DNA of 64,000 nt. It comes from Panulirus ornatus (Eukaryota > Arthropoda > Malacostraca > Decapoda > Palinuridae). The position numbers and the translations under genes were made by a program. Shown here piece by piece: positions 11,826-22,995 of this stretch; position 1 is the first letter of the stretch, and the number at the start of each line of letters is the position of its first letter. The notes beneath the pieces are model-generated. The model did not search any database, was not told where the DNA came from, and saw nothing but the letters and a program-made list of their open reading frames with translations. The stretch covers positions 27,971,036 to 28,035,035 of the forward strand of contig NC_092271.1 in the NCBI RefSeq assembly GCF_036320965.1, in the 5' to 3' direction.

Positions 11826-12780
11826 ACCACAACAATGTAACGCCACATGTTATGTTACGCCACCTAAGCAGCGCTGGTAATATTTTACCGTCATGCTCGC
11901 GGGCAGTGAGGAACAGATTAGCAGAGAGCAACCGTAAAACAATAACATTAAAAAGTTTCTTGAGACATAATACCTGTTTACTCAGTCTTCGCACGTCGAA
12001 ATTAAAGACAGAAAAGAGAACAAAAGAATGAGTAGCGAGAGGAATACTTCGCATGTTACAAGTAACTTCATACATCAGAGGAAGTTGGTAGAAGTGATCA
12101 CACGAATGACAACAACACAGTAACTGAGAATCACAGCCATAAATACTGAGGAAGATGAAGCTATGACTACAGTGAGAGACGGTATACAATATGATCTAGA
12201 TCCTCAGTGAAGGACAGTGAATAATATGGCTAAATCGTGGAAGATGAGTATATACAAACCTCACTCAGAGAGGAACGACAAACCAGACAGAAGCAGCTCA
12301 GGACGTCTGGTCACCAGGAACACAGAGACGTGTGAAACAGACTTGAAAAACAGCGATGTTAATGGAACGAACTAACGACTTAGACTAAACGACCGAAGCT
12401 TTTTATCATAGTGCAACGACTGCTGTAACTCAGGAGGGAGGGGGGCACCACACACCAGGACTGGTGTAGCTTGGGCACAGAGGAGGGGGCGCCACACCCT
12501 ACCACACTGAAGAAAAACTGAAGGGGTGATTTAAATGTTCAGAGGTGGTGGGTTAACAAGTGGGGGGGGGGGGGGGGTTATATTCTGGGGTTGTTGGCAT
12601 TCTCGAGCGAGGGTGGGAGCTGGGGTTGACGGTGAACGCTGCCATTAAGTATGACACAGATGTGGTAAAGAAGATGTAAAGGAGTTCACTAAGGTGGAAG
12701 GTAGGAGAAGAGGGAGGTGTGGTGTTTATCTCCCCGGGCGAGGGGGTCCTCACCCCTAGAGTAGATTACGTCTGGGGTGT
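11826..12780. other. No gene seen
   Basis: Unique sequence, with a G run at 12,562-12,578. The 121-codon minus frame at 11,824-12,189 has no motif or splice signals. Confidence 0.5.
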
Positions 12781-12996
12781 TCACTGGTCACAGTGATGTT
12801 CTTCATCGTGCTGAGAGTGTGGGTCCTGCCTGGTCGTCATGACCCACATGCACCTCCTGCTACAGATGTTCAGTTTTCGTTCCAAGATGCGCAGATGTTC
12901 ATCCTGTCTCCCTCCTTCACTGATTGTGTCCCCTTTATTCACCAACGCCATTACTGACGCTTGGAATAAGGTCCCACAATTCTTAATATCTCTCAT
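12781..12996 (-). CDS. Isolated open frame, unknown
   Basis: About 71 codons, hydrophilic, including GGRQDEHLRILERKLNICSR. The antisense frame contains TNAITDAWNKVP, which faintly resembles the C-terminal WN-x-LP motif of LINE polymerases, so this may be old LINE DNA read backwards. No supporting splice sites. Confidence 0.18.
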   Translation of the reverse strand: MRDIKNCGTLFQASVMALVNKGDTISEGGRQDEHLRILERKLNICSRRCMWVMTTRQDPHSQHDEEHHCDQ

Positions 12997-13606
12997 AATC
13001 AGGCTTGATCATCAGTCGTCACTCTCTGGCACTGAATAATAAATACAATTAGCCAACATTACATAGTGGTATACCATGCAACCTTCTCAACCCCTGATCT
13101 CTCCCTGGCCATGATGTGGTAACATACCAACATTGATTACCCTGTATCACCTGCCCTGAGAGAGAGTAAGAACCATTGTATCATTCTTCAACATCAGGAA
13201 CAAAGGAGCAACATAGATAAGGTGAGTCGAGAGGCTGGAGCTCGTGTTTATCCTTGCTATTGTCTTCATAACAATAAGTGAAGGGATGCAATGAATGGTG
13301 ATGGGATGCATGACATATTCCTGTTCATTTTACCTTATGACTTTCCTGTAAAACTTTCCTTCAGGCACATTAATCCTGCAAGGTATTTTTTTCTACTTTT
13401 TCCCCCCCTAGTCCGGCGTGTTGCCGGAGGGAGTGGAGGGTAGGGGGCAGAAACTTTGCTCTGCTGTTCTTTTCTCCCAATACTTTAAGGCGACTGCTTT
13501 GATTTCCTTTAATAATGTTAAGGTCAGACCATCTCGCATGGCCCTTGGGTCTTGTGGTGTGTGGATCTATATATCTTCCTGTAACTCACCTTCAGTTTCT
13601 TCTGAC

Positions 13607-13609
<3 letters not shown>

Positions 13610-13682
<73 letters not shown>
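13610..13682. repeat. (CT)n microsatellite
   Basis: Uninterrupted CT dinucleotides. Confidence 0.98.
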
Positions 13683-13684
<2 letters not shown>

Positions 13685-13851
13685 CTGATGTTGCCACTCA
13701 CTCATCTCCCACAGTCTCTCCAGCTGTCTCCTGGGTGCACGGCTCCCTTTCCCGGCTGACAAAGCAAAGTATACCCCTGGCTATACCACAGCTCCTCCTC
13801 ATCATTATCATCATCATCATCATCATCACATCCAACACTGTCTGCTACGAA

Positions 13852-14119
13852 TGTTGGCTTGACCGGCATAGCCAACGCTTGGGTTCTTCGATGTGTTGGT
13901 TACAACCGTACAGCCAATGTACGTTGCACGTCGGCTACAACAGCACAGCCGAGACACTGCTACAGGTGTGAGTTGGCTAGAACGACTGGGCCAACACTGG
14001 GTCTTCCGTACGTTGGTTACAACCGTATAGCCAAAGCCAGGCCTTAGGAGTACTGGTGAAAAACAGTATAACCAACGGCCAGCCATTCATGTGCGGGTTG
14101 AAGCAGTGTAGCTGACGCT
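13852..14119. repeat. Tandem array of ~41-bp hairpin units
   Basis: Seven diverged units starting near 13,852, 13,894, 13,930, 13,972, 14,012, 14,055 and 14,096. Each carries a short inverted repeat such as TTGGCT...AGCCAA around a 10-11-base loop. Where the left stem changes to TCGGCT the right stem is AGCCGA. It is flanked by an (ATC)n tract at 13,798-13,828. Confidence 0.75.
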
Positions 14120-14397
14120 CGTCCTGAGAGAGAGAGCTGTTAAGAACAAGCGAGGTCACATATATATATATGTTGAACCTCATAGCCACATACTGGCATG
14201 AGTATGGCCGACACATACTCACTAAGTAAATCAGGGGCTGTTTATGTACCTGGAAGCAACTGTGTTCATTATGTGAAGCATCAGATGTCAAACGCCACGA
14301 CTCCCTTTTGATGTCAGCTCGATTACAACGTTGCCATGACATCATTCCACCAAGTGTAATCCACGTGAGTGTGACTTTTCATGTGGTTATAATTTCC

Positions 14398-14458
14398 AGC
14401 TCTCACGTTAGCTGATGCTCTCACGTTAGCTGATGCTCTCGTAGCTGATGCTCTCGAA
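14398..14458. repeat. 19-bp repeat, about 3 copies
   Basis: GCTCTCACGTTAGCTGATG tandem, the last copy shortened. Confidence 0.85.
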
Positions 14459-14775
14459 TGCGTCATTTGCTGTGCCCTAGAGGGAGGAAACGTCTGTATA
14501 CTGCGCTTCTTTTTGTCATGATTTCTCTGTAGAATACATGGCAGAGACTCTCACGTAATGAGCAATCATCTAACGAATAAGAACTGGAAAATCTACAGTT
14601 ACCACGAGTAATTCACAGGCGTAAAGAGTAATGAAACCTGAAATTACAACTGAGACTTTTACAAAGATGAAGAAACATGATACATTTCAAGTATATCAAG
14701 AACAGGCGCGGATCATCCTGCTACTGTAACATGATGACGAATCATACGATAACATATCCAAAAATATACACACGT

Positions 14776-14779
<4 letters not shown>

Positions 14780-14846
<67 letters not shown>
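14780..14846. repeat. (TA)n microsatellite
   Basis: Pure TA with no recognisable LINE end on either side. Confidence 0.98.
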
Positions 14847-14847
<1 letters not shown>

Positions 14848-15028
14848 AGCTAGAGAATATCTATTATCTACAACAACTAATATTGTGCAACACTAATCAT
14901 GGTAACTTAGGAAATGAATAATGATAGCTCAACAATTACACGCTAATCTACAAATTTTATGTCAACAAAATGAAAGAAATAAGGTAACAATGAAAACAGT
15001 CAACACGAGCCATGCTACTAGTAACTCA

Positions 15029-15045
15029 CCCCCCCCCCCCCCCCT

Positions 15046-15086
<41 letters not shown>
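15029..15086. repeat. C run and (CA)n microsatellite
   Basis: Fifteen C residues, then CA repeats. Confidence 0.95.
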
Positions 15087-15087
<1 letters not shown>

Positions 15088-15224
15088 CCCTGTAAACACT
15101 GACTACACACTGTAGCCTGATGAACCTTGCAGACCGTTCAGGACTTTGCACACACCATGGATGGTCGTGAGTGCTGTACCTGCTGGACGGACTATCATCA
15201 TTCAACGAGGACTGTGAGAGCCGG

Positions 15225-15560
15225 ACGATCTGGCCTCACACTACCTAACCTGCCGAGCGGGCGGGCGAGCGAGCGAGCGGCGGCGCCCTCTCTTTTCGAG
15301 AGTCGAAGTGTTCAGAGGACATGACTCGTCTTGCTGGCTCGGCAATGTCCAGGGCAGAGAGAGGCAGGTCGATGGACCTCCAGCCGTGCGAGGAAGGTCT
15401 GGTCCAGAGGAACTGGTATTATGGTTCAAAGCTCATACACGTTCTTGATCAACGGCAAAATGTTTGTCCGCCTCGCGAGGGAGCCGCCGGTGATAACCCA
15501 ACCAGCTTACAATGCTCGAGAAAAGGAGCAGCAGCAGCAGCAGCAGCAGCTTGCTAGGTA
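15225..15560. other. GC-rich segment with (CAG)n
   Basis: GCGGGCGGGCGAGCGAGCGA followed by unique DNA and (CAG)8 at 15,527-15,549. Two plus-strand frames of 76-78 codons (15,321-15,561) are open but overlap each other, and neither has splice support. The composition resembles the 11.2-kb GC island. Confidence 0.3.
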
Positions 15561-16040
15561 GCAAAATATTTAAGAAAAACTGAACAGCGACGATGTGGTA
15601 AAGATGATTTTCCTGGGTTACAACATGGTACATCATCCTAATGTTCTGCTTGACATTAAAGCTCATTCTTGAAAATGAGACAGACAATACACGGTTAATC
15701 AAAAAATAACTGACCTTCACATTCCAAACAATTCAAATCTATAATACATAAACATTCGTGTTTGTCATTAGGCAACAAACATAGACTATCATCAACATAG
15801 ATATACCATTTGCTATTACTAGGTAAGACGTCAATAAGCATCTTGCTTCCAGTTTCAATAAAGTTCACCACTGAAACTGAGACAGACAATACACTGACTT
15901 TCTTAGTTTGTAATATTCGCAGCAACAGTGCGTCATTACTGCGATACAGTAGATATCAATATGAATCAGAATGTTGGTGTATATGAATTAGATAGGTGTA
16001 TAAGTAAAAAAAAATGTAAATATGTTTGCCAGAACGTAGG

Positions 16041-16351
<311 letters not shown>

Positions 16352-16503
16352 CTGAACGTGTGTTTAATACGTGTAAAGCCTCAAGGGTAGGAGACTTTAA
16401 CTAAGGCTTAAACTCCGATAAGAATTCATTAGTGTGTTTGTGACGAAAGTTCAGCCTCTTAATCTCCTCTTCCTCTTAAAAGGATTCTCTCTTCTTTTTC
16501 GTT

Positions 16504-16632
16504 AATAATCCTCAACTTATTAATGATTTTTACATGAAGTAACAAATATTCTACTAAATCCTGGTTCGTTTATAATCCTCAACTTATTAATATTTACATC
16601 AAGTAAGAAATATTCAACTAAATCCTGGTAAA
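16504..16632. repeat. ~64-bp imperfect tandem duplication
   Basis: ATAATCCTCAACTTATTAAT ... ACTAAATCCTGG occurs twice, with small differences. Confidence 0.85.
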
Positions 16633-16681
16633 GTCTCGAGGTGGCTGATAAAGTGAAACTGGTAAGTCTCTTTCTTCCCCC

Positions 16682-16683
<2 letters not shown>

Positions 16684-16719
<36 letters not shown>
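16684..16719. repeat. (TG)n microsatellite
   Basis: Pure TG dinucleotides. Confidence 0.97.
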
Positions 16720-16720
<1 letters not shown>

Positions 16721-17018
16721 CAATAAAGATCTCCCTGGCCGACATGAGAGTGGTAATTGATATGATTCAGTACACTTGAGCTCAGCGGATCAGGTCAGGA
16801 CACGGCAAAAGTGGTAATAATATTTACAACCTCGCCGCGTAACCAGAGCCAGCCAATGGATTCTTTTCACCTGAATCTTACCCTTTTCAATATGTTTCCC
16901 TTTTTCATGAACTTCGCCAAGATCTTCCGAGAAGCGAAATCTCGTTTTCTTAACTACGTACTACGTTGTTGAGAAGATGTCGTACGTACCTGGTGTGTGA
17001 TGCAAAATGGCAAGACAA

Positions 17019-17330
17019 CAAAAGACTCCGGCGAACACCCGGAGGAAGGGAAAAGTATTGGTGGTTTTTCCAGAAAAAATCGTTCGGTGGCGTCGATTGG
17101 CTGAGGGTCAGCTGACCCCACGCACGCCCGGCAGCGCTGATGAATAATGTAAACACTGCATCAGATCGCCCTTAATCCACCAGCCCCGAGGGACTATAAT
17201 TGCTCGCTCATCCATTATGTAGAGGGCCACCCATATTGCTCATATATCCGTGACGCCAGCCTTGTTACCCCGCCAAATGAGGTGTGATTATGAACTTGGC
17301 TGGCGGGCGTAGAGACAGTGAGGGAGGAGG
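17019..17330. promoter_or_regulatory. Regulatory-element-like unique segment
   Basis: Non-repetitive DNA with an inverted CCAAT (CGATTGGCTGA, about 17,094), the perfect 14-bp palindrome GGGTCAGCTGACCC (17,105-17,118, with a CAGCTG E-box), a forkhead-type TGTAAACA (17,149-17,156) and two homeodomain-like ATTA/TAAT clusters. It stands out from the repeats around it. No coding frame. Confidence 0.3.
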
Positions 17331-17553
17331 TGTGTGTGCGAGAGAGAGAGGGAGGCTGGCTCACTGTTGGTCAAGACAGTGCTATGGGCGATGAGATTAA
17401 GGAATCCATTGTGTTGCTTTACTGAATCAAAATGGTCTTATTCAAGACACTGTCTTTATCTCACTCTTTAACTTGTTTTTTGTTGCTAATTATAGTATTT
17501 TTCTTGATCCCTTCGTTATTGATATTCCTTTATTCTTCTCTCACTGACGGTGC

Positions 17554-17554
<1 letters not shown>

Positions 17555-17642
<88 letters not shown>
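17555..17642. repeat. (TC)n microsatellite
   Basis: Uninterrupted TC. Confidence 0.98.
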
Positions 17643-17645
<3 letters not shown>

Positions 17646-17949
17646 TTCTTGTTCCATGTTATCACACGGGTGGGGTGACCCTACACAGCCCTGACAGAAA
17701 TGTCCAGGATCCTGAGCTCACCAGCGACAGATCTGATGAATTAAGAGGTTGGTGAGGCTCTGGCTGAGGCATCGACTACAAAATTATTAAAACAAAAGAT
17801 TGATTAAATATTTCAGATTAATGATAAGAAAAAAATCTTGATACAATTATACGGAAGAGTAAGTTTTGAGAATATTAGGCATGAAAATAGCAACAGTAAT
17901 TGGCTAAAACTCCAGAAAATCAATACAGTTGGAGAGATATGGAACATCA

Positions 17950-18830
17950 TTGAGGAAAAAGATTGGGTCTCGTTTTTAAGATCTTGAAATCTGCTGATGA
18001 TACACAACTAGTGACTGAGACTATGACGAGCGAGGCTGTGAGATGATTCAGAGATCTCCACACACCAGGTAGTGGTCAGATTAACCGCACATGAAATCTA
18101 ACTTTGAGAAATATAAAGTGAATTACTTTGGAGATAATAATACTAAACATAACGATCAAGTATTTGGAAATTCCACAATCAAAAGTCTATAATGAGGAGG
18201 ATCTTACAGTTTCTATTAGGAACAATATGAAGGATGATAGACAAATATAGATCAACCAGTACAAAAGGAAACCTAATGCCAGGTATCATAACAAGGAGCA
18301 ATGATTACAAATACTCGATGATAAAGGAAAAATGAACAAGTACAAAGACGTGCGACAAAACTGAATGCAGTTCTGAGAAACTTGCCATACAAAAAGAGGA
18401 TTTACAGATTACATACATTTCCTCTTAAGTAACGTTGACTTCACGGTGACCTGACACTGTTTTCAAAAATACTAACCCGTTCGATAAGGTTAATCTCGAG
18501 GATCTTCTTGAAATCCATCAAAATGGAGCAACTAAAGCAAAAAAAAAAAAAAAAAAAATGAAAGCATAAAAATATGTGATACTATTATGAGAAACATATA
18601 TCTGCAGACACGTACGATGAGCACTGGAATTAATTACAGTCGAATATTGTTAATAAAAAGATTGCACTTACTTTCAAGAGCAGGTAGTTAAGCAATTTCA
18701 CCACTTCAGGTAACTAGTCATTAAATACAAGAACAACAATACATCTACATTAATTCTTCCCCTTTTCTAGGTCGCAAGACAATACTACAACGCAGCAAAG
18801 GATGGGATAATGTAGTAAGATTTTACAGTA
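17950..18830 (+). pseudogene. LINE reverse transcriptase, 3' half, heavily decayed
   Basis: Near 17,990 the plus strand reads SADDTQLVTETM, the FADD active-site block, followed in shifting frames by the remnants of the thumb and C-terminal region, such as VDFTVT where other copies have RRIRGDLIE. There is an A run at 18,540-18,558. The order of blocks matches the 7-kb and 50-kb copies. Decay is advanced, so the limits are approximate. Confidence 0.5.
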
Positions 18831-19086
18831 AGATTTTCGTTCCATCCAGTTCACATCCATGCAGGCTTACTTGACACACGCATGGCTGCTTCTTCCATCA
18901 TTTTTCCTGCCGGATGTCGCTGACGCTGGGAGCAGGGAGAGACTTCTTGCTACTCCTTACCTAATCCACTTCTAATTGAAATCAAGAATAGACACACGTT
19001 GAAATCTAAGACAGGGGCCTTCTAGTACGTAACCCTCCCCTGGACTCACAGTAAGTACCCAGCCTTTCATCAAGCAACACATCAGG

Positions 19087-19326
19087 TTGGTGTATTGCGT
19101 GTGTCATCTATCTGTTCCTCTGTCTCTGCTCACGCTGTTGCAACCGGTAATCCGTGACATCGCCGCCTCCGGCACCTCACTGTCGATGTCGGTGTCAATA
19201 GCTTCCCGGCGCACAGCAGGAGTAAGGCGTCGAATCACCCAGAAACGCTTCACAAAAACAATTTTCGAAACATCCAAAACAGTTCAAAAGAAAACAGTAA
19301 AACGGAGTATGATTTTACATTATTAA
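19087..19326 (+). CDS. Isolated open frame, unknown
   Basis: A 79-codon frame with IRDIAASGTSLSMSVSIASR followed by a basic, lysine-rich end. There is no acceptor, donor or homology that I can recognise. It could be coding or chance. Confidence 0.15.
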   Translation: MVYCVCHLSVPLSLLTLLQPVIRDIAASGTSLSMSVSIASRRTAGVRRRITQKRFTKTIFETSKTVQKKTVKRSMILHY

Positions 19327-19435
19327 AGTAAGAGCACCATTCGTTTAATCATCATACATACAGCTTCTCTTCAAAGAAAAAAAAAAGAAAAAAGAATTAA
19401 TACTGAAAGCTGTAACATAGTAATGAATCAGAGTG

Positions 19436-19535
19436 CAAAGAGCTTAGCGTGGCCTAGTGGTGGCACCTTCAGCCTCTGACATGTGTTATCTACTGAGCCA
19501 CAGGTCACACTGGTCATTATACTGGATGTAACCCA
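19436..19535 (+). mobile_element. Possible degenerate tRNA-like SINE head
   Basis: AGCGTGGCCTAGTGGTGGCACC resembles a tRNA A box with its flanks, and ACTGAGCCACAGGTCACAC follows where a B box would be. The B box is not recognisable, so the call is weak. Confidence 0.2.
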
Positions 19536-19611
19536 ACCTTTGTACTGCTCCTGTTAACTGATATTGTTGCTCTGGTGTTATGGAACTATTTCTTGTTTCA
19601 AAGCTGTTATA

Positions 19612-19618
19612 TACATAC

Positions 19619-19703
<85 letters not shown>
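19612..19703. repeat. (CATA)n and (TA)n microsatellite
   Basis: Short CATA repeats, then pure TA. Confidence 0.97.
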
Positions 19704-19707
<4 letters not shown>

Positions 19708-19821
19708 AATCGCAGTTCAGTAGGAGTCTATATGATTTTATTCAACATGTAATTTTTATGTACATGTGGCATTACATATTTCACGGAGACAATCCGCCTC
19801 ATCAAGTGCCAATAATTTATA

Positions 19822-19825
<4 letters not shown>

Positions 19826-19853
<28 letters not shown>
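19826..19853. repeat. (GT)n microsatellite
   Basis: Fourteen GT units. Confidence 0.97.
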
Positions 19854-19855
<2 letters not shown>

Positions 19856-19861
19856 TGGATG

Positions 19862-19940
19862 CGCCTTTCTTTATCCGTTTCCTGGCGGTACTTCGTTGAC
19901 GCGGAAGGAGATCAAGTATATATATATATATGTATATATA

Positions 19941-19945
<5 letters not shown>
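19862..19945 (+). mobile_element. Truncated LINE 3' end with (TA)n tail
   Basis: TTTCCTGGCGGTACTTCGTTGACGCGGAAGGAGATCAAGTATATA resembles the 3' end of the 53-kb LINE family in the opposite orientation (GCGCTACCTCGCAAACGCGG...AAGTATAA), followed by TA repeats. Only about 55 bp of element remain. Confidence 0.55.
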
Positions 19946-19982
<37 letters not shown>

Positions 19983-19985
<3 letters not shown>

Positions 19986-20725
19986 CTTTGTCGCTGTCTC
20001 CCGCGTTTGCGAGGTAGCGCAAGGAAACAGACGAAAGAAATGGCCCAACCCCCCCCCCCATACACATGTACATACACACGTCCACACACGCAAATATACA
20101 TACCTACACAGCTTTCCATGGTTTACCCCAGACGCTTCACATGCCTTGCTTCAATCCACTGACAGCACGTCAACCCCTGTATACCACATGACTCCAATTC
20201 ACTCTATTTCTTGCCCTCCTTTCACCCTCCTGCATGTTCAGGCCCCGATCACACAAAATCTTTTTCACTCCATCTTTCCACCTCCAATTTGGTCTCCCTC
20301 TTCTCCTCGTTCCCTCCACCTCCGACACATATATCCTCTTGGTCAATCTCTCCTCACTCATTCTCTCCATGTGCCCAAACCATTTCAAAACACCCTCTTC
20401 TGCTCTCTCAACCACGCTCTTTTTATTTCCACACCTCTCTCTTACCCTTACGTTACTTACTCGATCAAACCACCTCACACCACACATTGTCCTCAAACAT
20501 CTCATTTCCAGCACATCCATCCTCCTGCGCACATCTCTATCCATAGCCCACGCCTCGCAACCATACAACATTGTTGGAACCACTATTCCCTCAAACATAC
20601 CCATTTTTGCTTTCCGAGATAATGTTCTCGACTTCCACACATTTTTCAAGGCTCCCAAAATTTTCGCCCCCTCCCCCACCCTATGATCCACTTCCGCTTC
20701 CAGCGATCGAACCTCCACATAGGAA
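19983..20725 (-). pseudogene. LINE C-terminal fragment with 3' UTR and poly(A)
   Basis: Same family as 52.9-55.4 kb. The frame (20,170-20,718) is intact over 182 codons, including LGALKNVWKSRTLSRKAKMG, GIVVPTMLYGCEAWAM, VLEMRCLRTMCGVRWFDRV and WFGHMERMSEERLTKRIYVS. Its 3' UTR runs to 19,983 (CGGGAGACAGCGACAAAGTATAA), followed on the minus strand by an A run (T36 on plus, 19,946-19,982). The UTR is about 150 bp shorter inside than that of the 53-kb copy. The intact frame suggests a fairly young insertion. Confidence 0.85.
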
Positions 20726-22189
20726 GCGAATGTTCAGTAGGAACAGTACAATCCCCTGCTACACTCTGTCTTGTGACCTCACACTCTGGCACCCCAGTAA
20801 GATGTGTCAGTTTCTTACCTGATCATCCATGAACACCTACTAGAGTACAGGACAAGCTGGCCACCTACCTGTATATGCATGCAATATTCATGGGAAGCAA
20901 AACTAAGAATTATAGAAGCAAACTGTAATAAAACATTCTAGTTAAAACCTACAACGCAATTAAATAATTCATTCAGACGTCAACAATTGAGAGGAGCTCA
21001 GTCAGGGTTAGCTTGCCAAGTAAACAGTACAGGAATTGTTGTGGTATAAAATGTGGAGGTCAGTTTCTAGATGATTTCAGGAGTCTGTAATTATGATACG
21101 TAATCTCATGACACATCTTCATGTAAACGAACTTACTCTGCATGTTTGTGGTCGCATATAATGAACACCAATATTCAGACAACCGAAATCGTATATCAAC
21201 GTGTCATATGATCTCGTAGTGTGTAACACTGAGCTACAGTATAAATCACAAAGTCTAGCATCAAGGTTGAACCTTCAGTTGTACACAAGGTTTACAGACT
21301 ACAACAATATGCCTCTCCTGCAAAGCCGGGAGAGCGAAACCTTGAGGGGATACAAACCTAACAAACTGATGGCAAGGAAATGCAAAACAATGTCTGACAC
21401 GCGAATGCATCCAGAGGAACTGGGTGCGTCGGCCAGTGTTATCAGGCATAAGCAGGGAGTGAATGCCTGATGGAACGGTCTCCTGCAGAGCACTGCCTCC
21501 GAAGAGTGTTGCAAGGGCTAAGTTTTTCTCGCTGAAAGTGAATACGGTTGTTACTGCTGTAAATAGCATAGGCAGCGCCGGCCTTATACCAGTTTCCCCA
21601 TCTCCCAGTGATGAGATTGAGACATATCCTTCACTGATATTGAATGAAGGGAGAAAAGTGTTATGTTAGACGATCGTATGGATGCAAGAGATACAGAATA
21701 CATCTGTTAGTAACATCCTTGAAGACACTGTGACCCTACACCCAAAATTCATCGTGTCCTGAGCTACGTAAACATCGGGTGTAACCAGGCCCAGTACAAT
21801 CTCTAACTACAATATCCAGTGTTTAACAACCTGCCCTGCACTACTACTTCTGTAACTACATGCCCCTCACGAGCAGATTCTCAGAGGAAAATAGGAACAG
21901 AAATATATGATTTATCAAGGCGCGTGGGATGCGGACGTGTGAGGAAATACTGGAAAAGGTAGAGCGAAAATAAACTCATGTTTCAGAATTAACACTGATC
22001 ACAAGAGGCACTGGAAGGAACCCGGGAACTTTTCCAACTGCAGATGATGCCACAAGCGTTCAAGGAGTTCAGCTCATAAATAATGGTTCTGGAAATCTAA
22101 AGGGGAAAAATGAACGAAATGCGTAGGAAAACAATGGAACGAGCTTAAAGTGAATAACGAGTGTATGAAGAGAAGCTTATACACAAAGG
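20726..22189. other. No gene recognised
   Basis: Unique DNA. Overlapping frames near 21,200-21,670 on both strands are mildly protein-like (RESETLRGYKPNKLMARKCK) and may be very old LINE sequence, but no block is diagnostic. Confidence 0.45.
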
Positions 22190-22325
22190 ATCCGTAACCC
22201 CTTCAACATGAATGTAAGAGCCTTAGATATGATGGCCTGGCGTTTGACCCAACCCTTGAGCATCAAGTCAAAGGTCATGTGATCATACTTGAAGTCATAT
22301 GGTCGTGGTGAAGGGCCGCATTGTC
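22190..22325. mobile_element. Fold-back repeat, copy 3
   Basis: Inverted arms TATGATGGCCTGGCGTTTGA (22,228-22,250) and AGTCAAAGGTCATGTGATCATA (22,265-22,287), with CCTTGAGCATCA in the loop. Degenerate 21-bp units flank both sides, inverted on the right (GGTCGTGGTGAAGGGCCGCA). Confidence 0.6.
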
Positions 22326-22381
22326 TTACTGAATAAGTTTAAATGTTACAAAAATAGTGAATAGTGGTCAAGTGGAAGTTT

Positions 22382-22790
22382 TTATAAGGCGTTACAATAT
22401 GGGTTGGTACAAGCAAGCACACTGCCTCTACTTCTAACACGTATATCCTTATAGCATCTCTCTTCGCTCATCCTTTCTAACTGACCGCACATTTTCAACA
22501 CACCCTGGGTCGCTTTCTTAATCATACCGCGCTTCACGGCACACTTCACGGTTAACATGTCATTCCTTATCCAGTCCATCCTACTTACTCCACATGCTAT
22601 TCTCAGACACTGTATGTCCATCACACCTAGACCTCCGATCTTCCACAATCCAGGACCAGGACTAGCACCCATATAGCACCGTCGGGGGCGATGTATTTTC
22701 AAACATACCCATCCTTCCTTGTTGTTACAGAGAGTGACCTCTCCTTCCACACACCTCTGTTCCCACTCTCCCACCCTATGAATCACGAAC
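22382..22790 (-). pseudogene. LINE C-terminal fragment, decayed, related to 53-kb family
   Basis: Minus-strand frame with HRVGEWE, then MDIQCLRIACGVSRMDWIRN, VKRGMIKKATQGVLKMCGQL and ERMSEERCYKDIRV, which aligns by eye with the RCLRTMCGVRW ... GVLKWFGHMERMSEERLTKRI region of the copies at 20 and 53 kb. It diverges enough to be a different subfamily. The first part is scrambled. Confidence 0.6.
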
Positions 22791-22961
22791 AGCAGTTTGG
22801 GACTACGTTATAAACGTTCATGAAGGTGATGGCCACTGACTGAAGACCACAGCAGACAATCCAACGCTAACGAAATATTTTGGGAAACTTCAAAATGTTT
22901 CGCTCGAGGTCTCTGATTAAAAAACGGAAAATGATACGACCATGTGTGCTTGATTACACGT

Positions 22962-22965
<4 letters not shown>

Positions 22966-22995
<30 letters not shown>
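22966..22995. repeat. (GT)n microsatellite
   Basis: Pure GT. A shorter GT run lies at 23,174-23,190. Confidence 0.97.

Noticed and set aside
20211..20686. Plus-strand frames of 111-230 codons
   Set aside because: Antisense shadows of the minus-strand LINE fragment. The same applies to plus frames at 53,255-55,184.
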